Below are positions 26,695 to 39,100 of a DNA stretch of 64,000 nt, in pieces. Below the pieces are notes generated by a model that saw only the letters and a program-made list of their open reading frames with translations, searched no databases and was not told the origin of the DNA. Position 1 is the first letter of the stretch; each line of letters begins with the position of its first letter. The translations under genes and the position numbers were made by a program. Source of the DNA: Taeniopygia guttata (taxonomy: Eukaryota > Chordata > Aves > Passeriformes > Estrildidae); the NCBI RefSeq assembly GCF_048771995.1, contig NC_133030.1:53466501-53530500 (forward strand). Reading direction: 5' to 3'.

Positions 26695-26770
26695 CGTTAC
26701 AAACTCTCCCTGCCAGCGGAGCTGCAGCGACTCCGGCTCAGCTCGGTGCCAACACGAGTGTGTGTGTGTG
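26695..26770. other. Local CpG cluster followed by (GT)n
   Basis: Six CpG dinucleotides fall between 26695 and 26756 in otherwise CpG-poor DNA. They are followed directly by a 13-nt GT repeat (26758-26770). The stretch is too short to be called a CpG island. It could be an unrecognised exon, a small regulatory element or chance. Confidence 0.5.
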
Positions 26771-28103
26771 CAGGGGTGGGGAAGGCAGAGATCAATTATG
26801 CCTTTGATGAAGGATGCTTAAACATCCATCTTCTCATCCCCCAGATGGATGCTGTGTGTTTCACTGGGATGAAGACAGATTAGGCACCAATTCAGTAAAG
26901 CACTTGCAGGTGTAGGTTTGAGAGGGCAGGAGGACAAGAAAGAATAGAGAGGATTTTTAAAAAAAAATCTGCTACAGATGAAACAAGGTACCTCATATCA
27001 CATTCGTAAAGAAATGGCTTTTGGATTTTCTGTCCAGACTACAGAATTCTTGTTAATAGCTAGTTGCCAAAACAGATGCCCTGATTAATGAGAACAGATG
27101 GATTTCTCCAGAGGGTCTGCAGATTTAGGCATTACTTTCACTAAATGAAATGCTAATGATCTGGCAATGTGCTTCTCCGTGTGGATTAGATGCCAGTAAT
27201 ATTTTATTTTTATTTGGTGGAGTTAGAATTATCCCTTTTAGGCCTTCTTTGATATAAAAGTCTAGTATTATGCATCACCTCCAGATCCCTAAAAGCTATA
27301 AATAAACAAGACAAATTCTTTTGCAGGATTTTACTGCTTGCAAACTCTTTTGGTAGATTATACACTTCTTACAGGTTCTTCTCAAGATTTAGAGGAATGT
27401 CTGGTTTTGTTTTTATAATTGCATTTTCACAAGGCAAATGAATAACTTGATTCATTCTGGTAAGAAAATGAGATTACATGAAATTTTTTGCTATTACATT
27501 CAGCACAAGTTTCCTTGATTTTTTTTTTCACCACAATTTCCAAGTAAAATTAATCTGAAAATTTTGTAGTAAACACATTTTTGTGGAATCGGTTAATTTT
27601 GTTTCCCAAATCTACCATAACCTAATATTTCTGGTGCTAAAAAAAATGAATACTTAAAAAAACCCCAAAAGGTTAATGAATTCTGCCCAGAAGTAGCTGA
27701 CTCAAATCCCTCTCTTATTCTGTAATCTAAAAATTTTCTTTGGTGGAATAAAAGGTTTTTGTCTGTTATGTTTTTATTTTTCTGATTTGCCAATTTGGTT
27801 ATTTCAAGACAAATCTTTTATCTGCACAATTCACACCTGCCTGGCTATATATTCTGTAATGTTCTTTGTTTCTGGGAAGACTGTGAGGAAAATAACGCAG
27901 AACTCAGTAATTTATAAGGGGGCTTTAGGACTAATCTGTCTTTACAATAAGGAAAAAAAATCTCATTAATCTCCAGAGAATCCCTAGCTGCTACTTGCTT
28001 TATAGAACCTGCATCTATAGCCTAGCAGATATATAAGCTTCAAACAGCTGTTTTTCAGTTTTAAATAGATGTTTTTGCTAAATGCCATTTCCTTTCAGAC
28101 TTA

Positions 28104-28141
28104 TAAACTCCTTTAGGAGTTTAAAGCAGCAAACTCCTTTA
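28104..28141. repeat. Inverted plus direct repeat cluster
   Basis: taaactcct (28104-28112) and aggagttta (28115-28123) form a perfect 9-bp inverted repeat with a 2-nt spacer. The unit aaactccttta then recurs in direct orientation at 28131-28141. There are thus three related arms within 38 bp. Confidence 0.85.
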
Positions 28142-29433
28142 AGAAAAGTACTCACTGGAGGTGGGTGTAAAAATTAAAGACCAGGACTAGAAAGCTGACA
28201 GGACAATAAAACAGTATAAAAGAAATAAAGGAGCTTGACATTTACAATCATCATAATGACTAACTGACAGGGAAATTGGCCACTGACATTTCTCCTAAAA
28301 GAAAATAAATTTACAGTTCCTCTGATCAAGTACTGAATACTGGCAGAGAGAAAGATGTGTCAGTAATATCCAGAAGTAGATTTGGGTAGCAGGATCTGGA
28401 GGTCTCCAGCCAGGCTGTGTCAGTACTGTGAACTGTGTCCACAGCTCGTAAGTGCCCACAGAGCAGGGACTCCAGAGGAGCTGGTGTGAGGTCCCACAGC
28501 CTGGCAAGGATCACTGTTCTGCCATCCCTGTGCCATCAAGGATTTGCAAACCCTTTACTTTCTGTGATGTTGTTTCAGGAGTATAAAATTTCTGTCAGAC
28601 TGTCTAATCCATGGTACTACACTGAGGAAGACAGGACAGCTTAAAATGACTTAAATTTGATGCAGGGTATCTTCAGTTTCCTTGTTTTAATTAAAGGAGG
28701 ATAGGACACCGCTTGGAGCAGATCCAATGATGACTTCCATTTCATAATTAATTTTCCATGCCAGCTGTCTTGCCCCTTGTAAATCCATTTCACAGACTCC
28801 ACAGTTTCTTTTCTCTTCTCCTCTCTTATTGAGAGTACTGTTTGCTATCTTGTCCATGAACTGTACAGAAATCTCAGTTACAGTGGCACCATTGCATTCA
28901 CCAGCTATATTTGTTCTCTTAAAAATGTATCAGATTTGACAGGTGCTGGATGCTATGAATTCATGGTGATTGACATTAATTATATTCCCTGCCTTTAGTT
29001 ACTTATTAATCACCTAAATCTCTTATTCAGTTTTCACCTTCTATGGAGTTGTGTAGGACTTCAGATCTCAGGGAAAAAAACTCAGAATAAGGCAATGTGG
29101 ATAATTCCAACTTAGTAAATAGGCAGTAATACCAAAATCCTGCAGCTAAATAAGTAATCTTGCCAAATAGCCAGTGGAACTCCTCTGTTCCTACTCCTCA
29201 TGCTAAATATACCAGTCAAAATTCATCTTCAGCTCTTCATTGGAACTTCCTGGAGTGCATTAATATACAGAATGAAGGCTGACTTTAAACTTTCTGATAG
29301 TTTATAATTGCAGTGCAGCAAACTTGCCCACCAGAAAAAGGGATGTAGTCTGAGTCCTGTTATATGTTATTCTCTGCATTAACCATTGAGATTCAAACTC
29401 TTTATTACAAAACTGAAATGTGAGACCCATTTT

Positions 29434-29482
29434 TGTACTGGTGCTGAAGGCTTAAGCACTGTACTGGTGCTGCTTAAGCCTT
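29434..29482. repeat. Interleaved direct and inverted repeat
   Basis: The 13-bp unit tgtactggtgctg occurs at 29434-29446 and 29460-29472. Interleaved with it, aaggcttaagca (29447-29458) and tgcttaagcctt (29471-29482) form a perfect 12-bp inverted repeat with a 12-nt spacer. Most of the spacer is the second copy of the direct repeat. The arrangement suggests a template-switch duplication. Confidence 0.9.
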
Positions 29483-32015
29483 GCTAAAGTGAGCCCTGTG
29501 TGTGACAGTGGGGAATGTAAACCATTTCCTTTATCTGTAGCACTCAAAAAATGTTAGGAAGTAGCATTTGTATCTGAACTGAATGTTGCCATAAATGCAG
29601 CCATCCATGCTGCTGGCTTTGCTGTCTGCCTCAAAAAGATAACAATAGATGAGCCTTGACTGTATGGTATTTATGCTGCATTAGCTGCCTGATAGATCCT
29701 ACATATGTTTCAGGCCAGCAGGATGAATACAGCATTTTCTTACCCTCTCTTTTCCTCTCAAAAAGGAATCAGACTCTAGACCTCAAGCCTTTGTAGTGTT
29801 GGAGTCAGACAGCACCATCCCACTGAGACAGCTGACTCCCTCCATGGGAGAGCAGGATTTCATACAGAGGGAGCTCTCCATTGTACTCCTGCTAAATGGT
29901 GGAGTAGCCCTGGGGTTCTCTCCCATTTCAAATGCTTTGGGAAGGAAATTAACCCTCCCTGAATTTGTAGAAGCATTTTGTGAGAAGCTGGTATCTTATT
30001 AAATTTGCTGTAAAAATGCCAAGAGAAAAACATTTATGAATGGAGAAATTAAATCCCTGAAAAGGAAACTTCTGGAAAGGAAGTGGAAGATTAATGTTGC
30101 CAACATTCTGTGGATTTTGTTTTTTGTTTGGGATTTTTTTGGCACTGTTCAGCTCAATCTGTCAAATGGCCACCTTGTAGTAAACAGTTTTTTTGGCAAA
30201 TTACCATAAGAATTAAAGCAAAACCTTTAAATTCCCACATGAAACTAAAAAGCACTCTACCAGATCTGATTAATTCTAACATAATCACTGGTAGATTCCT
30301 TTTATGTACAGTTTGCATAAGGCCAAGGTAGATGTAGCACTGAAAAAATTCTCAGAGTACAGATTACTCGAGTCTCACTGTGTATCAGACTGAGTACAAG
30401 AATGACTTCTTTGGTTTTGGGACACACTCCAGCAGCTTCCGACACTGGTGGAAGGAATGCTGTGGCTTTTGATGTCTACAAACCCAGCTCAGGTCTTGAA
30501 AGAAATGTAGTGAAAGAGAACCAACTCTTACAGCCAGATAATAATGAAAGAAAAACTAATTTTAAACATTTCCATGATCACAGTTCTGTGACAGCTGTAA
30601 ACCCAGTTTGTACAGTTTACAAGAAAAAACTACTTTTCATTTTGCAAACTCAACCTGGGACCCAGGTAGATTTTTACAGCTAATGCATTAGCTTGGAAAA
30701 AAATTACAAATATCCAGGAGTTACAGCTTTGCTAACAAGTCTGCAAGTGATGCATAAAGCAGAATTTGAGCCCAGGTCTCATTCTCAAAAGTTTAATTGG
30801 CTCCCTTGGGCAAACTGTGAAGAAAAGAAACTGACGTAACTCTAGAATTGAGATGGCCTAAAAGCAGTTTCAGATCATAGGAAATGTAATGGTCAGCCCT
30901 GAGTTACTTTATTGGTGCATCTTCAAGGCAGGATTTTACACAATTTTTGAGTGCACAAAGATATTTATTTCTTAACAGCAATAGTAGAATGCTGGGAATA
31001 ACATGCCAGTGAGACCAGTTCAACATCCACAGATTTGCCCCTTCCTTGTGACTACAGGCATTACAGACAAGTTTTAAATGGACATGTAAACTTTAAGAAA
31101 ATATTAGCGAAGAGCTGTGTTACTCAAAATAGGCTGATGATTATTTTTGCCAAGCTGCTATTTTCAGTCAGCTTTTTTTGGTCTTTCTTTTCTCCTCTCC
31201 TCAGGTTCTTATAGCTTTTCATGTCAGCATTCATCTCTAAAGACTTTGAATTACTGACAATTCCCAAATCATTCCTCTTAGTCTAGCTTTTTTAATCTTA
31301 CGTGGTCTTGCTTTACACAGATTGACAACGTTTTTGACAGCAAAACTGAGCCATTGTTATATAACTGATATAGGGTAGGATTCACTGCTGAGAAAAGGTT
31401 GCTGAATCTACTTTGTTTTTCTTACTCTTATTCTTTCCTCCCTTCCAGCTTCTGCTGCCAAAAGAAAAGAGTCAATACACAGAGACAGGCATGATATCTT
31501 GAGAACTGCTTCAATTTAGAACTCTGGGTTTATAGCGAAGCTGGAGAAAACTTAATTCAATTGTTTCCACAATGGGGCTAAATTGTTTCTGAGAGGGGGA
31601 AATGAGTTTCACAGTGCCTGGCTGGGAGATGACGCCAAACTATCACTGAAATTGAGATGACTGATGAAGCAGGAGCTGATGCTGAGTGACAGGGCTGTGT
31701 TCTAATTGGAGGACATGGGCACTGGCTGTCCTCGTGAGCACAGGGCTGCTGCAGGGCAGCTTGGCTGGCACCAGCTCTGCCTACCAGCCAAGGGCTGGCT
31801 CACAGTCCTGCCCATGCTTTGTTCTCTTCCCTGATGGATGGCAGACTGCAGGGTCTGTAAGAATTGGAGGGGAAGCCAGCTTCTGCTTGGAAGTTCTGCC
31901 CAGAGCCAACTGGCATGGCAAAAGAGCTGAATATCAGTGGTTTGTTACAGATGAGCGACCCTTTTCAGGACAAGGCACTAAGTGCTTTTGTTTTCCCAAA
32001 TGCTGACGCTTTCAC

Positions 32016-32018
<3 letters not shown>

Positions 32019-32047
<29 letters not shown>
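32019..32047. repeat. Poly-T run, 29 bp
   Basis: An uninterrupted T run, the longest homopolymer noticed in the window. The sequence to its right does not resemble a reversed retroposon that I know. Confidence 0.95.
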
Positions 32048-32299
32048 CCTAGCTGGCATCTATGTTAGTGCCCAGAACCTTTCCAGATTTACTGACTGGC
32101 TGGAGTTAAGCTGTTGCTTCTTGAAATGCTGCTCTCTTCAGCCAGTCCTTGTAGAGAAGAACTTTGACTGTGCTGCTGGACTGATATTTACAGAGGTCTG
32201 CGATGAGTTGATGCTGGATAGGTGCCAAATGCCCACCAAAGACCTTCTACCACTCCTGGGATGGACAGGGGAGAGAAAACAAAAGGAAAGGTTTGTGAG

Positions 32300-33172
32300 T
32301 TGAGGTAATGACAGGAACAGATCATCAACAGGAACACTCACCAATTATGGACTCAACTTTGGGGAGAAAAAATACTATCAATCAAATCAAAATTAGATAC
32401 AAAGAACAAAAAACTAAATCCTAAAACACCTTCCCTGTGCCATTCCCTTCTTCCCAGGCTTAACTTCACTCCTGATTCTCTACCTTCTTGACCCCAGGGA
32501 CACAGGGGGACAGGAATGGGGGCTGCAGTCAGTTCATCACATTGTCTCTGCTACCCTTTCCTCCTCATGGAGAGGATTAGGACTCCTCACACTTTTCCCC
32601 TGCTCCAGCATGGGGTCCCTCCCATGGGACACCTTCCTCGATGAACTTCTGCAAGCGACTCTTTCCTATGGCCTGCCACACTTCACAAACTGTTCCAGGG
32701 TGAGTCGCTCTTCCATGGGATGCAGTCCTCCAGGAACAGGCTGCTCCAGCTTGTGTCACCCATGGAGTCACCAGTCCTACCAGCAAACCTGCTTCAGCAT
32801 GGACTCCTCTCCTCACTGGCTCACAGACTCCTATGGTCATCCAACTGCTCCAGCATGGGGTCCTCCATGGGCTGCTGGTGCATCTCTGCTCCACTATGGA
32901 CCTCCATGGGCTACAGGGGCACAGCTGCCTCACCATGGGCTGCCAGGGAATATCAGCTGAAGAAGGGGAATGTCAGCTGGGCACCTCATCCACTGCCCCT
33001 GGTGGAGCTGTTCATCTCCAACCTGGAGCCTGCTGGTATTGGCTCTATGGGACACAGGTGAAGCTTACAGCACATTCTCACAGAAACCACCCCTGTAGCC
33101 ACCCTCACTACCAATGGCCACACAAACCAAATACAAAGTCTAGGGGAGGAAGAGAAGAGTTAATAAAGTATT
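32300..33172. mobile_element. Avian ERV/LTR-type interspersed repeat, decayed
   Basis: This stretch is richer in G and C than its surroundings. It matches my memory of an abundant bird repeat that is often mis-annotated as hypothetical proteins. Seen directly: a 'gcagtcagttcatcac' block (about 32526-32541); repeated 'ccatggg' units spaced through 32610-32950; repeated 'tgctccagcatgggg'-like units; and a 'tattggctctatgggac' block (about 33037-33053), followed by a degraded tail with an AATAAA hexamer at 33162-33167. Open frames of 113-120 codons on both strands come from the repeated ccatggg/ctgctcc units, not from a gene. I infer an endogenous-retrovirus-related (LTR class) element from its avian context. 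The exact family, polarity and ends are uncertain, and the middle (about 32950-32990) looks shortened. Confidence 0.6.
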
Positions 33173-36100
33173 TTTCATACTGTTTAGTCAAGTAGTGTTC
33201 CTTCAGAATTTTGTATTCTGAAAATCCATCCAAAGCCCAGCAAAGAAAAATCCCTTTTGTTATTTTCTATTTTCTCTTTCCTTTATGATGTAAATGCTAT
33301 TATATTTCCAACTGTACCCAGATTACCATTAATACAGATAAAACTAGATGAAAAGAATGGTACCACACTGCCATTTTTGAGAATAGTAATGTTGCATCTT
33401 GCAATGCCTGATTACCAAAATCCAATAATAATAATTGGTCCAATTCTGAACAACAATCGGTAACATCATGAGCATGACAACCAATATATTGCAATTAGAT
33501 AATTGAAATATACTTATATTTATTTATTAGATAATTTAAATATATTGAAAATAGATAAACAAAAAAAGAACCAATTTCAAGACATTGAAATTTCTTCTTT
33601 GTGCTGATTCTGATCACACCAGGTTTGTGTTTGCATGAAACCTTTCTTCAGGACAGAGTGTTGTATGCATGGGTGCATACCTGTAAAAGATCTAGAAGAC
33701 CTCTTCTGAACAGAGTCCCATTGATTTCAACAGGTTAATGCATCTCTGGAACTTATTCTATGACACTAAATTAAAAGGAATTTAGTATAATGCCTTTTCT
33801 GATCTGTTTCTTACACTTATAATTTTCCTGTTATATCCTCATAAACTCTCCAAAGCTCCAGTAGAAAATCAAATTCCTTGCTTGTCACAATTTGAACTTG
33901 AATTCAATTACCCCTGTTCCCATGCTGTCTGGATAGTATAGTCCTATATGGACAATAAAATAAGAAAAGGTATGGTAATTACCATGCCCACAGGCAGTAT
34001 ATCAGCCTGTGAGACAGGCAGTGGCTAAAAAGGTAGTCTGATTTTTCTTTTAGTGGCTTGTTTTTTTATTTGATGACATAAGAAACACAGTAGGCTAGAT
34101 ATTCTGCTAGGGTAGTGGGGTGAAACTGTACCAATTTATAGCACCAGAGTTCCCACAGCAGCATATAATTTGTAGTTTTTTATGTAACAATGTTCACTGT
34201 TACTACGTCTGAAACCAAGCCAATCCTTGTGAGACAGATGGCTCCTATTATTGGAACAAAAAAGATTACCTAAAACAAAAGATCACACTCCTAGTTTTCC
34301 AGTAAAGGATCAGTGGTGTTGTTTTGGGTCTTTTTGGCTAAGGGAATAAAAATGGGCATTTGAAGGATGAGGAAGGTTTGGGCAAAGTTCTCATGCTGTA
34401 CCCTCCTTGTACTGCTTTAAACTGGGACATATATAAACTCTGTTTTCATTTAATGTAAATATTGGCCTATATAAAGGCCCCTCTTAGACTTTCAAATTCT
34501 TTAAAAACAGGTATGTTCTTTTAACTGCTTCTTGCTTGCCTTGCTGTGGAGAAAGTAGGCACTGATCAATATCCTGTGGCACACAGAAAATGTGAGTCCA
34601 CTGTGTGTGCCTCAGGGTTTGCTGGGTTTTATGCCTGTGCCCCAAACTGCTGAGTTACTGAGATATTTCGAGGCCTGTTTCCTTTGCTGCTAGCATCTCA
34701 TAATGGTAACACTAAGCTCAAAATTAAAAATCAGTCTCTAGGTTCTAAGAATAACTTTGTTAACTCAGTGAAGGGAATGTATTTCCTGTTTTGTGGCATC
34801 TCAACAGCCTGACTCCCCTAAGGTAAGCATAATTTGCCTCTCGTGACTAGTTTATTTCAAACTGTGGGTTCCACAAAAAGAGAAGGAACTGAAAAAAAAT
34901 ACCAAGAGAGCTAAAGATCATTTGGAAATCAGTTTCTTAAAAAGAGTAGGAAAGGGAATTTCTTCTGGGATATGCACCTTGTAGGTGATGAGTCACAGTT
35001 GAAGGTGTACTTCTCCTTCAGCGTGGGTGACAGACACTCCCTCTCTTCTGTACTATGTGGTCTCCATTTGAGAGCTAATTACAACTGTGGCAGGATCACA
35101 TCATGATCAAGAGCACAAGGTTGTGCACTTGGCTGAGCTCTTGGGGATTCATGACAGCTGATCTATGAGGAAAACAGTACCCCTTTTGGGTACAATACCC
35201 ACAAAAATGTGGTGTCATAAACTAGTAGATACCGTCCATCTCTGTGAGCTGGGGTGATGCCATACCTAGGGGGTTCAGCTACTTGATTTTTGTAAAAGCA
35301 AATCTAATAAATTCAATTCTCACTTCCCCCTCTCACAAAGAGAAGATTAATTTCAGGATGTTGTTTGGGATAAGTTTTTTTTCTTGCACATGTGTTGTAT
35401 TTTTATCTGTTCTTCCTTTGCTCAGTGTAAGTGTCAACAATTTATTAATGGCAGGGGGAAAAAAAAGTCATATTCTGTATAGCAAAACAGGAAATTAAGT
35501 AAGATTTTTATTCATTTTTAGATTGAACCATTTTTTTTTTTCTTGTTTTTGCATATAGAATTGTCTCCTTTGCTTCTAGTATAGTGTAACGGTACAGCTG
35601 GCCTCAAGATGAAAAAGCAGTCTCTATCCAGAAGGCACAGTACATATACTGAGGAAAATCTGCAAGAAGCATTGGTAATAAGTGTCTCTTTGCAAAGTAC
35701 TTATTGCTTTAGTCAAGTTCATAACTTTGAATGCCTCATATTTCTGTACCCAGGAAGAGTCCTGTGACAGAATTATTATCTTTAGAAATTGTTGGTCACC
35801 TGCATTGCCATTCATTTAAGAGACAAAACGATTGTTTCTACACTCTTTTTTCCCATATAGAAAATGAAAATAATTCCAAAACATATAAAGACCAATACAT
35901 CACAAAAGACAGGTTTGTCTATTGCAAACATAATTTCTGCACGCAGAGAAAATCTGAGTATCTTGCAAATGGAGACCACAGAAGTCAACTGTGACAGCAA
36001 GCCAAAAGCACTGTTACTGATCAGATTGTACATGCAAATCAGGCAGGTAGGCACATGATGATTCAGATTGGCACCTTGAGGACTCAGATGTTGAGGGTAT

Positions 36101-39100
36101 GAACTGTAGCTGGAATAAAGTGAGCTAATGTATCAAACTTAAGAAAATGTACTAGTTAATAATTTACTATCCATAAATAGACCTTCTCCAGGAGCAAAAT
36201 AATTTGTACTCTGAGATATGAGAATCCATTTTTAAATGCTATTCTTTTACCGAATTATGCAGTCAGGGTTATAACAAAAGCTCAGTTGCAACCAGGCAGC
36301 TGGGTGTGGATCTTTTCTTTTGAACTCCTCTGCAGAACGACAATGGATTCTAGCTGCAGGCCACAATTTCTGTGTCTCCAGAACCTTGGCTGAAAGGGAT
36401 CAGCTCCAGCTGCTCAGTCAGGTTTCAGATCACCATTGTGACCTGGTGTTAGGATGATGAGTTTTGTCCCAGAGAGATGATAATCTAGACGAAGGAAGAA
36501 CTGGATGTAAAAATTATCATTTCTTATTTCTGTAGGACACTTGACTCAGAGAAATCTACTTTTTTTTCCCCTTTTCTGTAGTGCCATTTAAGTACTTAAA
36601 ATTATATTTTTAAATGGGTAAAAAGTATGATGTCTAAGTGATTTAGGAATGCAAGCCCAACTGGAGAGTAACTTCATAAAGATGTTTCTCATCTTTTTAA
36701 GATAATAACAAACTTTGATGATGAAAGCTAATGCTAGTAGAACCAGAACATTTAATAGGACAATGTTCTTAGATGGTGAGAATTAGCAGACAAATTAAGG
36801 TTTTTTAAAACCTGAGACTTCTAATCAACAAGATGTCTCCTGAAAGCACCGTGTGCATCAAATGCAACTGAAACTACAGGGCTTTCAGAATTTAATTATG
36901 CAGACATTTGGCCAGGGCAAGAAGGCTTACTTTACTGGTCTTTTGAGAACTGATCCAGTTTCATGACATGTTCAGGGCTTTATTTTCATATGTGGTCTAC
37001 ATGACCTGCCTCTGTGATAAAGCATGCAAGAAAGGAGTTGTGTTTCTCCTTCCAAGTGGCAGAACCACAGGTTTTGTTTAGACTGTTCTGGCTTGATTCA
37101 TTCTATTCTTCCCTCCTTCCACTAAGCCACTTATGTCCTAACAGACAATCCCAGCTTCCATACCCTGAAGTCCCCTAAAACTGTTTTAATTTGGGCATTT
37201 GAGTCAGGCTGATTTAATTTATGTCCCTTATGGATGTCAGAGCACTTTAATACAGGCTGTTGCTTTAGAAAAGTGTAGTGAATAACATAAATAGCTGTTC
37301 AGAGACTATACAATAAACACTCTATCATTTCTGAATTATTTACTTCAACCAAATATTGGTGCCAGGATACAAGTCAAATTAATGGTGTTCAACGGTGCAT
37401 AGTGTTCACATAATATCTTTACCATGTAAGCTTAAAAACTGCTTTTGTCTCCAAGTGAACACCCTTTTATATGCTATAAAACCCACTCTATCTGATTTGT
37501 GAAAGCCAAACTGTATCTAATTACCACAATAATTTTCTGAGTCTTTCTTCACATTTCATAAATGAACTAAAGAAGGGCTTTTAACTGAAGACTCAATCGA
37601 GCATCTTGATGAGGTGAATGAAGAAAAAGTATCCATCAACTCAAAGCTCTTATCTATAAGCCTCCTGACCAATTGAATTTTAAGCATGGCAGACTTCTGC
37701 CTATGTTCAGCCAGGGTTTGAAGCTATATTTGGTCCTTTAGGAACTGTTCATGAATAACTGGTTCTTCTAGTCACTACCAAAGCACTGTTGAAGAAAAGA
37801 AACTCTATAAATAAAGATGTCTGTCTATAAGATATTTTTCTAGTCTTGAAAATGCTGATTTCTTATCTTGCCACAACAATGAGGTATTCTGTTTTTCCCA
37901 AAAGGGGCAGTTTGCTTTTTGTACCTGCTTATAAATTCCTATGTACCTTGTTAAAGTGGACCTCAGTCTAAGGAGCTGGATTTGAAAGTAGCTTGACCAG
38001 GTGGCTACTGCATTTACAAATATACTTCCTATATATAGTTTAATTACAAATTTGTAACTTGTCAGCGTAACAAACCAAGTTGTTTCCACGTGACCAGAAT
38101 TCCCAACACTTTTTGTTCTCTTCTAGGGACAGCAGCCCAGGAAGGTTTCATTGGGGTAGTCTGTGAATAAACAGAGGACATTAAAAGTCACTCTTTCAAG
38201 GACAAAGGAAGTATTCATAGATATATCTCAGCACACCAACTGTCTCACCTTTTCATCTCAGTAATTATTGTGGTGTTACAGAGCAGAATTGTTTCCTTTA
38301 TGACTCGCTGACAAATGTGCCTGTATTGTCCTTGTCCTTGCCTTTCATTCTACCTTTTCTGCTGGACATAGAGAAGTCCCCTGCTCCACTGCTTGGAATG
38401 AAAATCATGGATCTTCTGCAGAAAAGGCTCAAGCATCATCTAAACCTTTACTTAATCATACACATGTTTTCAGCCTGGATTGGAATCCTTTTGGCATTTC
38501 TCTTGGTCTGCTATCAGCCCGCTGAGGTTGGCGTGTGGCTCTACTCACAAAGCGCAGTCTAAAGTTAGTGCAAGGTTTGGGCACAGCTTAGGCCAGGTCT
38601 GATCATCCATACTGCCAGGTCATCTTGCATTGTCACAAGTTTTGCTCTCAGTGCATCTCTGCTTGGTTGTTCCATTGGAAGATCTTTGGTCATGTTCCAC
38701 AGTAAATTCTGTGATGTTCTGTAGCAAATGATTGGCAAATTGTGAAGGAAAAAACGTGGTTTTTCTGAGCACTGTGGGACACTGAGATTGATCTTTTTCT
38801 GGCAATTAAACTTCTCATTGTAGTGTGAATGATCTAAAAACAAGATAAACGGTGAGACCCATCTTTTCTCTCTAAGACAGGTGGCAAATGCCACTATATC
38901 TGTGTGAGAAGATTTTGTGATTGGCTGGAAAGGTTCTGCTGTGACATCAAAGCCTTCATTCTCAGACACTGTTCCTTTTGTCAGCTCTGACTGCCAAGTA
39001 ATCAATCCTATGAGCTGCACTATTTAGGGTTTGTGAGCTTCCATGTGCATTATCACTTCATGCTGTGGTCTGAACCAGCCTCCAGCAAGGCCCTGCCTTG

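Larger units (their letters stand above)
26771..32018. other. No recognised gene; two inverted-repeat clusters
   Basis: Nothing coding is supported. The GC-richer part at 31640-31990 has an open frame of 106 codons (31686-32006, opening with GTG) with a hydrophobic start but no recognised family. A 12-bp palindrome aaacagctgttt with an E-box core lies at 28042-28053. Two repeat clusters are listed separately. Confidence 0.45.

Noticed and set aside
32577..33195. Overlapping frames of 113-120 codons on both strands
   Set aside because: They are by-products of the repeated units of an ERV/LTR-type interspersed repeat.
34468..34476. TATATAAAG, a good TATA-box match
   Set aside because: AT-rich DNA yields such strings by chance; no initiator, GC-rich promoter or downstream gene is visible.
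38565..39020. Minus-strand open frame of 151 codons
   Set aside because: It opens with GTG rather than ATG, has no recognisable domain and sits in AT-rich sequence; length alone does not support a gene.
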